Origin: Hirudo medicinalis
Lineage: Eukaryota; Annelida; Clitellata; Hirudinida; Hirudinidae
Length of the DNA: 32,842 nucleotides
NCBI GenBank assembly: GCA_011800805.1
Contig: MPNW01000213.1
Location: 60,045 to 92,886 of the forward strand
Reading direction: 5' to 3'
The position numbers and the translations under genes were made by a program. Below are positions 1-15,059 of the stretch, one piece after another; the first letter of the stretch is position 1, and the number at the start of each line of letters is the position of its first letter. Under the pieces are notes generated by a model. It did not search any database. It had not been told where the DNA came from and saw nothing but the letters and a program-made list of their open reading frames with translations.

Positions 1-100
1 TATTACAAGTGGTTATCATAATTATTGAGCTAATGTTCCTGTTGTTGCACGTTAAAATCGATCGACGGACGACGCATGATCTGACGCAAGTTCAACCAAC

Positions 101-4397
<4,297 letters not shown>

Positions 4398-4417
4398 TTT
4401 GGTCGGATGTAACGAAA

Positions 4418-4440
4418 ATGGAGGACGATGAAGACAAACG
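4418..4440 (+). CDS. Possible first coding exon of a divergent gene (MEDDEDK start)
   Basis: An ATG at 4418 in the context AAAATGG opens MEDDEDK plus a split Arg codon, then meets a perfect donor CG|GTGAGT at 4441. The start faces the kinesin ATG with only 20 bases between the two start codons. One in-frame continuation is an acceptor near 4778 or 4784 leading to a short frame ending at a TGA at 4824-4826, with AATAAA eight bases later. That would make a peptide of only about 25 residues. I do not recognise a family. It may be chance, or the real next exon may lie elsewhere in 4441-9400. Confidence 0.25.
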
Positions 4441-4693
4441 GTGAGTCAGACACTCAGCTGTTGATGTTAATCAGATGAATGCAAAGTTTTTTTCCTCGAG
4501 TAAAACTTAAATATTTTATACTCCCGAGTTTGTCTATTTTTTCAATGGAATTCCGATAAAAAACAGAGCATACATTATATTTCGTGTTCCGATACCAAAG
4601 CGAAATCAGAGTCAAAACGAATTCCGGCCAAAAATGGCTGCGAAATAGAAATAGGTGTGGGAGCCTTACTCCTGTCAGATGCAAACAATATGA

Positions 4694-6984
4694 TTATGAT
4701 AATGGAACTCTTGTTTCTATGTTATAATGCTTGTTGAAAATGTGGGAAGCTGCAAAGCGCCCAGCAACAGAAGCAGCATAATTCGCATCTCTCCTGAAGA
4801 CGGCCGCTGCAATGCAGTTCGATGAATCTGCATGAATAAATTATAAATGGGAATGCGCCATTTAATTGTTATCTTATCTTTTTATTTTGAAAGTCGTCAT
4901 AATTGAAGTCGTCAACATGTAATTATTGAAGATTGATTCAAACGATTAAATATGGATGTTATTGAAACTCCGTTAGTAGCTGTTAATTTATAGAATATTA
5001 ATTTACTTCATCAGTTCTTAATATTTATTTCAAAGTTTAAAAGTAACTTCCAATAAATGCTTTCGATTGAAACATTATTGTAAATTCTTGCAAAACCATA
5101 AATTAATTACCCATACATTCACGAATATGGCAGTCTCCGGCATCTTCATTTTTGTAGCTAAAATAATGCATAAAACAAATGGTTATTGAATTAATTGAGT
5201 ACAAGATTTTGATCCTGAAGAACTGATTGGCCATGGCTAATAGTGACCTAGTAGAAATTATTAAGCATCAAAACAGCGAAAAAGTTAAGATTCAAGAAAT
5301 TTCGCCCTTAAATCGAAATGCCAGAGTGTAGGAACAGTTTGTCCGGGCAGTGAATTCAGTACAAAAGAAAAAAAGTTAGAGACAGACACTGATAAGACAT
5401 ATAACTCAGCTTTAAAATGGAACAAAGGAAATTAAATATCTAACTGTGAGAATTGACTACTATAAAGCATCAACATAATTCATTAGTTTCGCAGGTTCGA
5501 TCCGTATTTGAAACCGGTTATGAAATCTTAATCTAGATCGGAATCGATACTATACGATATTATATGATAACAAAAAGAATAACTGAGTGCATTACATATA
5601 GGGCTAATTTCTCGCTCATCAGCTCGCTTTTGTTCGCAAGAAAAATATTTTAATGTGAATGGGCTAACAATGGTTGATTCCCAATAAAGAAAGTGCCAAA
5701 CAATAAGGGTATTGTTCTTTATTTAATGAATTATTTAACTGCACTTGTAATATCTACAAATATCTATAAAAAATATATTTATCTCATTAACATGTATTAT
5801 CTAAGCGTTTAAAATTTTTAAATATTTATAGGCATTCTAAACGTTGTGAATGACATCCGAGGGTTGATGAAAATGTCCTCACGGCCAGATCACATGTCAG
5901 ATCGCTAAATACTAAAAACCAATTTGCTCGTGTGGCAAGTTTCTTCACCAGTTCTGAATTCACAAGGAAACTATAGCAATTTTATCGCATTTTTTAGAGT
6001 TTTCAAGATTTTTGGGACAGATCAGGTCTTTCAGTTTTTGTTTTAAGGAAGAAAACTTTTATTTGTTATATGCTATATTACGTCACCACTCATCCAGGCT
6101 AACCAACACCAGGACTTCTACACAAAAACCATAAGAGAAGTCTGGGCTGGCATTTTGTAAGCGCTTCGGTTCGTCCATTTGCACTCAGTTCCATTCTAAC
6201 AACCCGTGAGACTTCAGATGTTAATTGCTGGGCCTACAATCCAAATCATGGGTCATTGAAAAACTGCTGCGATGTATCAAATACGTAATGGTTACCCAGA
6301 CAATAGCCTGGCTGATCTCCAGCTACTTTATAGCAACTTTTTGATGAGCCAGGTAGCAATCACCTTAAACATCCCGTCATTTCGTACTTCTTTAATCTTT
6401 ATAAGTGCATTTGCCTAATTGCCCTAAGCCTCAGATTCATGTATCTGCAATATTTTACAATTGCGTAATAAAATTAGTCGCCTTGTAAAGGTCGTGAATT
6501 GATGTGATGCATATACAGCAAAAGAAACGAAATATTTTAACTAAAAAGACACTCCTCCCTATTCAAAATTTCAACCAACACGTCAAGCCGTCACTTAAAG
6601 GCATTAACGACAAGAACAAATAGGTTTCAAACAAATATTTAGACATTCAGTCTCAAATAGGAACGCATTCCATTGTCCATGCTCGCTTTATGGCCTTTAA
6701 CGAGATTTTGATTGTCATGTTTCTCCACTGTCCACGGCTGCAAAGATCGGCCGGGGTCGGGGTCTGCTAACCATCTCAAGTTATGCAAGAGACTTTAATA
6801 AAATAAATAAATAAACAAAGGGTCTACTCCAGCAATTTCTGCAATGATTCTCAAAACTTTACGAAGTATTGTTTGGCAAAATATCAACCCATCCAACGCA
6901 AGCGGATGTAACGTACACGCAATTGACACGAAATTCGATACAGATATTCAAAATGTCGGCTGAGATCGGTGATGTGAAAAAAAG
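4694..6984 (-). CDS. Candidate unrecognised multi-exon gene, low confidence
   Basis: Several open pieces on the minus strand have GT-AG borders and compatible phases. One pair is 6863-6984 (begins LFFTSPISADIL) with donor C|GTAAAG, joining phase 2 to an exon starting at 6792 that reads NLRWLADPDPGRSLQPW. Another chain is 6087-6183 joined to 5111-5157 and then 4694-4827. It reads through SLDECYKNEDAGDCHIREC and DSSNCIAAAVFRRDANY to a stop at 4694-4696. The Cys spacing C-x4-C-x5-C faintly resembles PAN/Apple domains. The caution is strong: the GC-richer patches here are open in several frames on both strands. In 4694-4827 a second minus frame reads like a signal peptide (MRIMLLLLLGALQL). I can neither name a product nor fix the structure. 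Confidence 0.25.
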
Positions 6985-7623
6985 CTGTAAATAACTAAAG
7001 TTCATTCTAAATTGTTAATGATACTGATTATACATTAGTTAAATAGAATAATTTAAAATAAAATAATTTCATTACAGATTGACCCATTTTGATTTTGATT
7101 TCTTCCATATATTAAACGCGAGCATTCATACCCAATTTCAATGGAACTTTAGTCCACTGCGATTATGAATTCGATAAGGTTAATATGTAGCTTAATAATG
7201 AGGTGACAACAAAGAATCCAAATAATATTCGAACTAAGGACTCATCGCCGAATTCAATGTCACCTTCGCTGTCGTAAATAGAAGATACGAAATGACATCC
7301 AGTAAATGCCCCTTGAAGCCTTTACTTTGAAATAGCCTCAAATCTTGATGAAGTAATTATTTTTCCTAGATTATCAAATCTGTGGACTTTTTCTTTCTTC
7401 ATTTTTATTCTACTTCTCATGCTAAATTCGTGCAAAGAACTACAAGCTAGTTTACGGCACAATTAAATAAATATCCACATTTGTAAATCTCTTCTGGCGA
7501 CATGCAAATGATTGTGTTTCAGAAAAGCGAGATCTGCTCTGAGTAGAGAACTCTCGAGCAACAAAATAAAACAGCTATGAATCGCCCCAGGCCGGTTCTA
7601 TCAGGATAGATAACAAAAGTTTG

Positions 7624-7947
7624 TCAATGGAGCAATAGAGCGTGCGTCAAATATGCCGGACCAAATTCACATTTTCCTTCGGATGGCGATGAGCATTTGC
7701 ATTGCAAAGCGACTTGCAGTGATGAAGAATACGAAGAATATCTGATGACACTTTGAATTTCCATCAAAATCCATTCGACCTGCTCTTCGAAGACCCTGGT
7801 AAAAGTCATACCCTCATGACCTTTAGCTTCACCAAGGGCAAGAGCGATCGCTCTTCCTTTGATGCAGGTCGTAATACTATGCTCTGAATGCCTTGTCACA
7901 TAAACAATGACAAGTTGATCTTGTAATGTCACGGTTATTGTTTAATT
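7624..7947 (-). CDS. Candidate exon, open frame of about 105 codons, unrecognised
   Basis: An open minus-strand frame runs from after a stop near 7945 to a TGA at 7624-7626. It has mixed amino-acid composition and is GC-richer than its flanks. It reads VIVYVTRHSEHSITTCIKG early on and contains CKCSSPSEGKC near the end. It has no in-frame ATG near the start, so if real it is an internal exon. It also contains several possible donors, for example at GAGG|GTATGA. It may belong with the candidate gene at 4694-6984 and the open frame at 8586-8852. No family recognised. Confidence 0.22.
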
Positions 7948-8585
7948 CGTTGAAAACGTTTTGCTGTCATTGTTTCCATTGTTTTGAAGTCTGCCCGAAG
8001 AGGCAACGCTACAGACAACTTTGAATAAAATCTCTTTCTTTGATAGTTTTATCATTTTGCATTGCCTGTTCTGAAGTATATCGGAATCCCAAATAAATAA
8101 TTACTTTTCAATTTATTCATTCGTCCTTTATTGAACATTGAACGACATGTAATATATTCAACAAGTTTTAATTAATTGACTTACTATCAAACAGCCTAGG
8201 AAGAAAATCTGACTTTAGAAGATTTAAATCAGAGCTATAGGATTCAGTTACTTGAGAAGACAATTTTACTAAACTCCGATTCATTAGTACCTTGATAATT
8301 TCGAATAATTTTTAAGCCCAAAAGTGCAAGTTACCTGACATCCCATCTCTCCTATAAGTCTATTTTACAGCTATCTTAAACATCAAGAACAAGCTGGGTT
8401 ACAGGACATTTGCAATTATAATCAGACTCGGTTATCTCCTGCAATTCTCCAAATGTAGTTCCTTGCTAATTTTTCTTGCCGAAATATTTTAACAAATAAA
8501 AAAATTAAATATTAATCACAATGAATGTGAATAGAAATCACTCGAAAGTTGATTATTATCACTACAAATCAATAAGATCTTGAGA

Positions 8586-8852
8586 TTATAAATTCTTGTC
8601 AATACTGGTGGGTCCTTGGTGAATTAATCCCAGAGACAGATCCAACTGGGCTGTTGTTCGTAAGTGTTTGCTGTTATACAAGCCGTTTGCCTGCTTGGAT
8701 CTCATGTTAATGACAAACACTTCAGCACGACCTTGCGACAGAGTCGAAGTTTGACATTGAATTTGACCGCTAACTTCCATCACAATCGCGGTAACCTTTG
8801 GCTTACTTTCCAAGAGGTAAACAACGCAGATACTAATAACTTCGTAAATCAT
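8586..8852 (-). CDS. Candidate open frame of 88 codons with ATG, unrecognised
   Basis: The frame starts at an ATG at 8850-8852 and ends at TAA 8586-8588. It begins MIYEVISICVVYLLE, a short hydrophobic stretch that could be a weak signal peptide. It continues with a mixed-composition part including QCQTSTLSQGRAEVFVINM. Same strand as the two candidate blocks to the left. No domain recognised, and it could be chance. Confidence 0.2.
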   Translation of the reverse strand: MIYEVISICVVYLLESKPKVTAIVMEVSGQIQCQTSTLSQGRAEVFVINMRSKQANGLYNSKHLRTTAQLDLSLGLIHQGPTSIDKNL

Positions 8853-9447
8853 TAACTAACAATGCTATGAATATTTAAGCCCATTGTCAAGTCTTACGTG
8901 GTTTTGTTAGTCGTTTCAAACAAAGATATCGCGTCTTCGTAATGTTTGACAATAGGGGAGAGAGAAAAGTATTTAGCAATTTGAGCCGGATTGAGCTGGT
9001 CCCGGCTAAATCATTTTGAATGGGCCTTATATGCCAAACAAACGACTTATATAAGCGTAAGGAAGATTTAAGCATTTAAAATCCGCCAGCTAGATCTTGT
9101 CAAGTTGTACGGTTAGTTTTGAAGGAGCCGATTTTAAGCGTAAAAATATCGCTAGTTGTTCAAATTGAGATTATACATTCAATAGCTCAGAGCTTGAAAC
9201 CGCTTTGCAGCGCAAGATAGGTAAAATAGGCTTATGTTCAAAGTTTGATACCGATAGCCGTTCGTCGATTAGCATAAATTTTAACGCTCGCTATTGGTGA
9301 TAGAGGACTCTCATATTTATATTTAAACTCTGAAACTGGTGCTTAATTTTCGTTGATTTCAGGGTGGTGCTGAAACTTACTCTACGACACTTGTTGTCTT
9401 GACCATCTTTTTTTGAGTCATCAACCATTTTCATATTTGCAAACAAA

Positions 9448-10768
9448 ATGGCGCAGGAGGAAGTCGGATTTTCTAATGCTGAAGCTTCTAAGGGTGGTGG
9501 CGGCTGTTCAGCCCGTTTAAGAAGATTTGGACATTCTGTTTGTAATACAGAAAAGGGTGAATTCCTCGGAAGAAGCGCTTCCAGTTGGGGTAAGGTTGTT
9601 TTGCCGTATTTTTCCATTGGTGTTGGTATTCACCGTCTGATTCAAAGTCGTCCTTGTCAAGGGCGATTGAAAACTTTAATTTTATTACATCGGAATTTCA
9701 CTCGCTAGCTCAGAACTTATGAATTTATTGCTAGGGAGATAGATTCGAACTGTTTAAGTCGGTGTTTTTGACAAAAACGGTAGTTTTTTTTTCCAGAATT
9801 TTCCGTCCGGAATTAGTTACTAGCGATAACAGTTAGACTGCGTTGAGGTTAATTGGTTGAAAGTGAAGGAGGCTAATTTATGTATTTTCTAGTGGTAACT
9901 AGTTAATTATTTACACGCTTTCTTGTTTATCTCAAATGCTTGGCACAATCCACTGCACCGATGTACTGATGAACAACTGTCAAATAGTAATCATTTAGGT
10001 ATTCTCGAATGCTGGTTAGCCAGAGCTTTGAGGCTGAAATTTTATTTTACTTGTGGTGATGCATGAATTGGACTTTGTTGATATCATCTGCTAATCTTGC
10101 ATTTCTTTATTTCAGCCAAAATTGGTATTTTCTACATTATCTTCTATTCATGTCTGGCTGGATTTTTTGCTGTAATGCTGGTCGGCTTCTTTGCCACTTT
10201 GGATGAGAAGACTCCTACTCAGAAAAAGATGTACAGTCTCATTAAAGGCAATCCAGGTTTGCACACCATGATGTTTGCCAGCCTCTGGTGGTAATGTAGG
10301 CGCGCGGCGATAGTTTTTCTTGACCGATCACATTCTGGTGCAAGTTCATCCAGTTGGACTTGCTTAGAGTTAAAATAAGTACATCTAAAGCAATATTTAA
10401 TGGATTAGAGAAGCTCGTTTATTAAAAATGGAAGGATGGGGCCTTCGGCTATATGACAATAATGTCATTGTGACCGTCATTTGCCACAGGAATGGCTTTC
10501 AGGCCGATGCCGAACGTCGAGTCGACTCTGATCAATGTGAACCAAAAAAAGTTGAACATCGAAAGCATTGAAATGATTATGAAAGGTGAGTTGGTCATTG
10601 GAGATTTGTATTATTTGGTCATCTCTCATTCACATCATCAGAAGCTAGCATGGTGTTTATTTCAAAGACTGTTTCGTTTCAAAGACTTAACTATTGGTTG
10701 AGTCAGTCTCATGACACATTGTCAGTAATTTTGGCAAGATATTGTCGTAAATGATAGTAATAATAAGA

Positions 10769-10799
<31 letters not shown>

Positions 10800-13700
10800 T
10801 AGCGATAATAATAATTTTGAAAGATATTGCTAGGATTATCACAAAGCAAGGGATTAGTTGCAACGAATAACATGGCAAGATAGGAGGCTGTTGTGATAAG
10901 AGTAGTTGGCTGAAAGTTTTATGTTTGCTCGGGTCCTGGGTTTGTTTTTCTCATCGACATACTGGGAGAGGTCTGACTCGATGAAAGAAAGGAGGAGGAG
11001 ATGGACGAGGCTGCAGTCGTCAGGTGTCGCTCAATGTCGTGCATTTGTGCGTGCTGCCAATCGAGCCCGACGTGTGTGACGTCGACCTGCAGGACTATTA
11101 TCTTGTCGTAAATTTGTTTATCATGTGGCTTTATCATTTTATTACCCTCCAAATGACAAGCTGATGACAACGATTGCGGAGATGACAGTGATGATGATGA
11201 CTACAGGCAGGCTCTGCTACCATGGAGCTAATAACAAGAGCTATTGATTCAATAGTGAATGAAACCATTAGTCGAGCAGACCGGTGGGAGAGATGCTCTG
11301 AGTATTGTTCTCGACAGATCGGCCCCGGCCATGTTCGATTTTTAATCTGTTTGTAAATGGTTGGGATGGATGAATTCAAATTAATGAATGATCATCACGA
11401 GTGTTTCTCTTACCTATCTGGTCTCGTCAGAGCCCTGCAGACGTTTGCCTCCATGCTCGACAATGCTCGTATTCTCTGCCTGTCGACAGGAATTTGAATA
11501 TTAAGTGGTTTCGTCGTGCATATTCACGTCGAGAGGGGCCTGCAGTCTGTTTTTGTAACAAAATGAACTTAGGCTTGCCTGCTAGCTCTGCGGGAAATTA
11601 GAGCGATTTTGGAGTTTGGTGAGGCGCCTGTTAGTTCAAAGCTTGCATTGCAAGCATTGTAGTTTTGTGTACTTATTTCTAGCTCTTCTTTCACACTCGC
11701 ATTGACTTTGCTAACTCTGATCGGTCTGAGTTGCAATGGGATGATCCATCCATCTGCCCGTCCATCCATCCATCCATCCATCCATGATGATGATGGTTGT
11801 TGGCAGCCTTCATCGACTGTCGCCCTTTTTATAGTAATGCTTTGTATTTATTGACCCCCTCAGGCTCCCATCGATTGCCAGGATTGATTTTCTCTCTCAG
11901 AGCCTTTTCGTACCTAACCTATTTTCCACTTTTATAACCATTCACCAGGTCGAAGCGGTAGTGCTCGGTCGTTATCTGCGGAATTACAAAACGTTATCCG
12001 TGTTTTGTCCCGTTCATTTCTAAAACGCATCCTCCTAATTATTCCGAGCTTTCTGTTTGATGCAGATGATGGCGACGTTTGATGTTTTGTTGCCGCCCGA
12101 AATGCGTCGCGTGTTAAGTTTGGAGTCTGGAGACGGTGCAGTCTAAGCTTTTAAATGAGACTTGATTACATTCTCTGTTCACCTGAGCATCTCGAGACGA
12201 CCGGCATTTAGCGATGCATTCATTACGATTACCTGCCTGCATTATTTTAATACATCAATATTATTGCTGTTAATTAGTATAATTACATCCACGCATTATA
12301 TCAACATTATTGTTATCGCTATTACTGATTTATTGACTGCGCAGTTTGAGCAATCGAACGGATGAGTGTCTTTGGACGAGTCGAAGTCGAGCTTTTTGCG
12401 ACAGCACAATGTTGTAATTCGAGTGATCCTCAGGTTGTGTTTTTTTCCAAACAGAGTACAGGAAGTTTCAGAACGGAACCGTCGTCAACTGCACTGCTGG
12501 CGAACGGGCTGGAGACGAAGAAGTCTGCGAGGTCCAGCTCGACAATTTTGGTCCGTGCACCTTGGAGAACGAATACGGTTATGGAAATGGAACCCCCTGC
12601 GTTCTCCTCAAGATGAACCGGGTAGGCGAAGATGCTTATTGAAGTTGGTTTTTGTCGCACGATCATGCAGCCAATGATGTTCTAATCATTATAGATAACA
12701 TTGTGAGGCATGGTGACTTGTAACATTGCAAAGTCTATGAGCATGCCTCTTGAACTCTGGCCAGTGGAGTTTGAGGTCCCTTTTGCATAACCTCGAAATG
12801 TCAATCGAATTGCTTCTTTCTGTAGTGGACGTTCGCTAACCATCTTTCTGCTACCAAGCCAGCATTTTCCAATGGTTCACTCTTTTTTATCATTAGAACG
12901 TTTAGTTAAATTCTCCTAGCCATATTGCTTCTAATCTTTTGTCTCGAAATGGTGAAGTTGTTTCACGAATTGTCGGCAATTCGAATCGAGTTTCACTGTC
13001 ATAACTGCATTTTAGTGGTCAAAATTTGTGTTGCCTTTGATATTTGAAGTAATAATCCGATGCCATCGTACCAAGGGAGCAGGGAGGAGTGTGACCGTCG
13101 GTGCATTGTCGTTTCCGTCGGAAATTGCTCCAATGTTTGATGAAACTAAAACTTCTTGTTTATCTTTCCTCTCGACTCGTGGTCGATATCTGGAATGCGG
13201 AGAGTGGATTTGCTTTCCAGAGAAAGCTCGACATTCGATGCCGCCAAGCTCGGCACCGTTTCCCGGTAGTGATGGAATCCGGTGCAGAGATTGATCAGCT
13301 GCTGCGGTTCTCATCTGTCTGCAATATTCTCCATTTCCTCTGCCAATCAATCGTTCAGCAACTCTTATTCTTTCGAGAATAATCTGTTTCACATCTGTTG
13401 GATGAAAGTCCAGATCTGTTGTCATGCTTTTGTAATATTAGCAGTTATGGTGAATTGTTAAATTTAATTAATAAAATCTAAACAGAGCGAAAGCAATTTA
13501 AATAATCACAGCTAGACGGAACCGAGCCGTCGAGATGCTTATCGACTCGTGCTTGTAATTCGTATTTACATTCGATTGTTCGCATTTAACATCTTCTTTT
13601 ACGACTTGCGTAGAGATTTTCTGATTACACCGATTCTTATTTTAATTGCAGGTTTATGACTGGACCCCACAGGCATTTACAAACAATTCTGAAGAAAACA

Positions 13701-14574
13701 ATGAGGTCAAGAAGAGACACGAGGATGCCATGAAGGCTATCGGAAGTAGACTCAGTGATGACCACGTTGGAATCTCGTGCGAGGGAGAGGTGAGCGATGC
13801 CCCTTTATTCTGCCCCGTTTCCAAGTTCGACCAATGTACAAGTTTCATTTATTTCCTTGCATAACCTCATATTTCCTCAACTTATATCATGTGGTCGTTT
13901 CCACTGTTTAAGTCGAGAGGCTCGTAACATTCGTTCATTCTCAAGTTGAAGTTTCGAGCGTCACGGACATTCTGGAATTTACCATTTGCTACTTGTTTAA
14001 TGCAAACTCCTCTCTGAGATTAGACTCCTATCTCGACAGAATGATGCTGACATCGACAGTCTTGGAAGAGTCGAGTTCTACCCTCCGAGCGGGTTCCCCT
14101 TCAACTTCTACCCGTACAAGAATCAGCTCGGATATCGTTCGCCTCTGGTCTTTGCACGTTTCCCGGATTTGAAGAAAGGAGGCCTGATCCAGGTAATCCG
14201 GCTGCAAATGAAATTCGGAAGTTGGAGTAATTAGTTGCGTTTGATGTTGTTACCATGGAACGCATCTTTACCAGCATGTGTGCATTGGTTTGACAGTTCG
14301 TCCGACTATCACATGTCAATCCACAACAATCCTGATTTTGTGCAGTTCTCTTAANNNNNNNNNNNNNNNNNNNNCTCCGACCGGCCAGTTGCACGACCGA
14401 GTGAATGGTCGACTGCATTGTGAAACAAACATTCACGATCCAACTAAGCATTACGAGTGGTAATCATTGTCGTTGTTTTTGCAGGTATGGTGCAAGTTGT
14501 GGGCAGCCAACATCAAGCACCACAAGAATGACAAAGCAGGAAGCACGCACTTTGAAATACTCTTTGACGAGTAA
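9448..14574 (+). CDS. ATP1B: Na+/K+-ATPase beta subunit, complete, 7 exons, 308 aa
   Basis: Type II membrane glycoprotein that chaperones the Na+/K+-ATPase alpha subunit to the plasma membrane and tunes K+ affinity. Exons: 9448-9589, 10116-10256, 10490-10585, 12455-12621, 13652-13789, 14040-14192, 14485-14574 (927 nt, in frame). The cytoplasmic tail is residues 1-48. The single transmembrane helix is at about 50-73 ([20 protein letters not shown]). The rest is ectodomain. Six ectodomain cysteines fit the family's three disulfides: C139-C151, C161-C175, C225-C282. Sequons are at N133, N138, N171 and N193. The family block [15 protein letters not shown] is at 168-182, and an [14 protein letters not shown] segment is at 241-254. 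The start is the first ATG in ACAAAATGG context. Length matches the usual 300 or so residues. An assembly gap lies in intron 6, but the exons are intact. Confidence 0.97.
10773..10815. repeat. (AAT)n microsatellite, imperfect
   Basis: AAT units with one AGCGAT interruption. It is intronic, about 190 bases downstream of exon 3 of the ATPase beta gene. Confidence 0.93.
11747..11785. repeat. (CCAT)n tetranucleotide array
   Basis: About nine CCAT units with one CTGCCCGT interruption, followed by ATG units. Intronic in the ATPase beta gene. Read on the minus strand it yields an artefactual Met-Asp-Gly-Trp repeat peptide. Confidence 0.93.
14355..14374. other. Assembly gap (20 Ns)
   Basis: A run of exactly 20 N in intron 6 of the ATPase beta gene. 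Fixed-length runs usually mark a gap of unknown or nominal size. The flanking exons 6 and 7 splice in frame, so no coding sequence appears lost. Confidence 0.98.
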
Positions 14575-14660
14575 CAAGACCTGCTGTCCATTTTCCCTGT
14601 ATCAGCCAGTCTGGTCGCACATGTGGCTAATTAGGAAGCGACAGGCTGTCTAACTTGGGC

Positions 14661-14661
<1 letters not shown>

Positions 14662-14693
<32 letters not shown>

Positions 14694-14705
14694 TATTATT
14701 ATTTC
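14662..14705. repeat. (ATT)n microsatellite in the ATPase beta 3' UTR
   Basis: ATT units with one ACT interruption, about 90 bases after the stop codon. It lies before the first AATAAA, so it is probably transcribed in the mRNA. Confidence 0.93.
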
Positions 14706-14775
14706 TATCAATATTATTATTACTTTAATCATTACCGCCGTCTTCATTGACGTTTTTTTGTCACTTGCACAGAAT

Positions 14776-14781
14776 AATAAA
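14776..14781 (+). terminator. Candidate polyadenylation signal of the ATPase beta gene
   Basis: First canonical AATAAA after the stop at 14574, which would give a 3' UTR of about 220 bases. A TTTTTTACTG run follows 10-20 bases later. Its use is inferred; AATAAA at 15986 is an alternative. Confidence 0.45.
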
Positions 14782-15020
14782 TTCATTACAATTTTTTACT
14801 GTAATTACAATTTTCAACGTTGAGACGAAGTCGTTTATTACTGTCGTGCTCGATCCTGAACGTTCTCTAGCAGACTTCTGTGTGTGTATTTTGATATCTA
14901 TTGTCGACTGGACACTTTGAATGTCGGACTGATTGCAGCTGTTGTTAGAAATGCCATGTTGTCTACTGGTGCTCGCCAATGGTCGTGGCTGTAGTTCTTC
15001 TGATACCAATCTCGGCGGCG

Positions 15021-15059
15021 GTGATGATGATGATGGTGGTGATGATGATGATGATGATT
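15021..15059. repeat. (GAT)n microsatellite with GGT variants
   Basis: About 13 GAT/GGT units in the intergenic region between the ATPase beta gene and ARL2. Confidence 0.9.

Larger units (their letters stand above)
4828..9447. other. Gene-poor block between kinesin and the Na+/K+-ATPase beta gene
   Basis: Apart from the candidate exons listed, I see no recognisable gene, RNA gene or transposon over about 4.6 kb. The sequence is AT-rich, with few microsatellites compared with the rest of the window. The part nearest 9447 should hold the promoter and 5' UTR of the ATPase beta gene. No core promoter motif was convincing. Confidence 0.6.
10586..12454 (+). other. Intron 3 of the ATPase beta gene
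   Basis: The largest intron of this gene, 1869 bases. It contains the AAT array at 10773-10815 and the CCAT tetranucleotide array at 11747-11785. I saw no nested gene on either strand. The 60-80 codon open frames have no recognisable content. Confidence 0.85.

Noticed and set aside
5491..5510. tRNA-like B box (GGTTCGATCC)
   Set aside because: It is one base short of the GGTTCGANNCC consensus. There is no pairing T arm and no A box, anticodon arm or acceptor stem upstream.
9291..9617. 108-codon open frame on the minus strand
   Set aside because: It is antisense to exon 1 of the ATPase beta gene, whose plus-strand reading is unambiguous.
12362..12677. Open frames of 78-103 codons over ATPase beta exon 4
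   Set aside because: They are shadow frames. The correct frame starts at the acceptor before 12455 and encodes the conserved Cys-rich ectodomain.
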